Source: an uncultured Acidobacteriia bacterium (GTDB taxonomy: Bacteria > Acidobacteriota > Terriglobia > Bryobacterales > Bryobacteraceae). From it: DNA of 50,460 bases. Where the stretch lies: contig CAIYDY010000076.1 in the NCBI GenBank assembly GCA_903925015.1, positions 1-50,460 on the forward strand, given 5' to 3'. The notes beneath the pieces were generated by a model. That model was given only the letters and a program-made list of their open reading frames with translations. It searched no databases and was not told the origin of the DNA. Position numbers and translations under genes: made by a program. Shown here piece by piece: positions 50,106 through 50,460 of this stretch; position 1 is the first letter of the stretch; the number at the start of each line of letters is the position of its first letter.

Positions 50106-50460
50106 TATCGCTGCGCCCGGACTTGATCCACGACACGGAGCACCGCTGCGGAAACGGTCTCCGGGGCGTCGAGCTGGAGCCAGTGGCCGGTACCCGGGAC
50201 CAGGACGTGCTCTCCCCGGGTGGAAAGCGCCGCATCGAGGTGGTGTTCGGAAACGTGTTTGGATGCGGAAAGCACGACAAGCGGTAAATCGCCCACCGAA
50301 CGGTTTTCATCGAGCTGTGTGACGCTCTTCGGGAGCATCTCCAGATTCGCGGCCATCGCTTCGAAGGACGACGGCTGGCTCCAATGCTGCGCAACCACTG
50401 GCCACAGTTCGCGTGGAAGCTTGCGGACCTCTCCAACCAAGCGGTGGGCAACACCGGCAC
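50105..50460 (-). CDS. Alpha/beta hydrolase, C-terminal part (cut by window edge)
   Basis: The frame is open to the window edge and runs to TAA 50105-50107, giving about 117 residues. It has the second half of an alpha/beta-hydrolase: LPRELWPVVAQHWSQPSSF, GDLPLVVLSASKHVSEHH, HVLVPGTGHWLQLDAPETV with the catalytic His in TGHW. The nucleophile elbow is outside. A cap-helix region (WSQPSSFEAMAANLEMLPKS) suggests the haloperoxidase/epoxide-hydrolase type. Translationally coupled to the VWFA-like gene. Confidence 0.85.
   Translation of the reverse strand, partial: AGVAHRLVGEVRKLPRELWPVVAQHWSQPSSFEAMAANLEMLPKSVTQLDENRSVGDLPLVVLSASKHVSEHHLDAALSTRGEHVLVPGTGHWLQLDAPETVSAAVLRVVDQVRAQR

Noticed and set aside
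1-50460. Mobile elements, tRNA or rRNA genes
   Set aside because: No transposase or integrase motif, no terminal inverted repeats and no tRNA cloverleaf or rRNA sequence was recognised.

Overview
The window looks like chromosome from an acidobacterium of the Bryobacter/Solibacter group. Support for this: a DUF1552 protein paired with a planctomycete-type cytochrome protein, an Oar-like TonB-dependent receptor with a carboxypeptidase-regulatory N-terminus, a protein ending in the Solibacter-type TIGR03437 domain, two secreted proteins related to the acidobacterial VWFA family, PEP-CTERM proteins, and GC-rich coding DNA with many signal peptides. No rRNA, tRNA, CRISPR array, phage gene or transposase was seen. 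The host assignment is inference from gene content.

Layout. 1-6.5 kb holds three toxin-antitoxin loci: hicAB cut by the window edge, a decayed vapBC with a frameshifted PIN toxin, and an intact mazEF-like pair. They surround a DUF1552/cytochrome operon on the minus strand. 6.5-9.4 kb is a run of two SAM methyltransferases and a Wzt-type ABC ATPase with a sugar-binding tail but no permease. 9.4-24.8 kb is mixed: a PEP-CTERM propeller protein, recN, a GT-C-like membrane protein, two sugar isomerase/epimerase proteins, the TonB receptor, a PEP-CTERM gene broken by one amber codon, a lipase, a YihY membrane protein, a BamE-like/CPBP protease/GHMP kinase operon, and a divergent peptide deformylase.

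24.8-29.5 kb is the most interesting region. A strong terminator is followed by a 23-codon peptide gene with an excellent ribosome-binding site. Next comes an exported TPR-CHAT (caspase-like) protease with a promoter so close that its mRNA is probably leaderless. This is coupled by TGATG to an ECF-like sigma factor, and then a single-pass membrane protein with the layout of an anti-sigma factor. The arrangement suggests a periplasmic protease controlling a sigma/anti-sigma pair, similar in logic to the CHAT/Csx30/sigma circuit of type III-E CRISPR, but without CRISPR.

29.5-45.8 kb holds secreted and signalling genes: an exported methyltransferase with a VWA-like protein, beta-propeller proteins, a large TPR lipoprotein, an esterase, a LytTR regulator whose phospho-acceptor Asp is Asn, a metallo-beta-lactamase-fold protein, a two-domain acyltransferase resembling the ornithine-lipid synthase OlsF with a Pho-box-like repeat in front, a NarL/NarX-type two-component pair, and a bacilliredoxin. 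45.9-50.5 kb has a tiny membrane-protein gene behind a perfect inverted repeat, then a compact minus-strand operon: hydrolase, VWFA-like protein, queA, prfB (with its programmed +1 frameshift) and a Sua5/TsaC protein. The last three all serve tRNA modification or translation termination.
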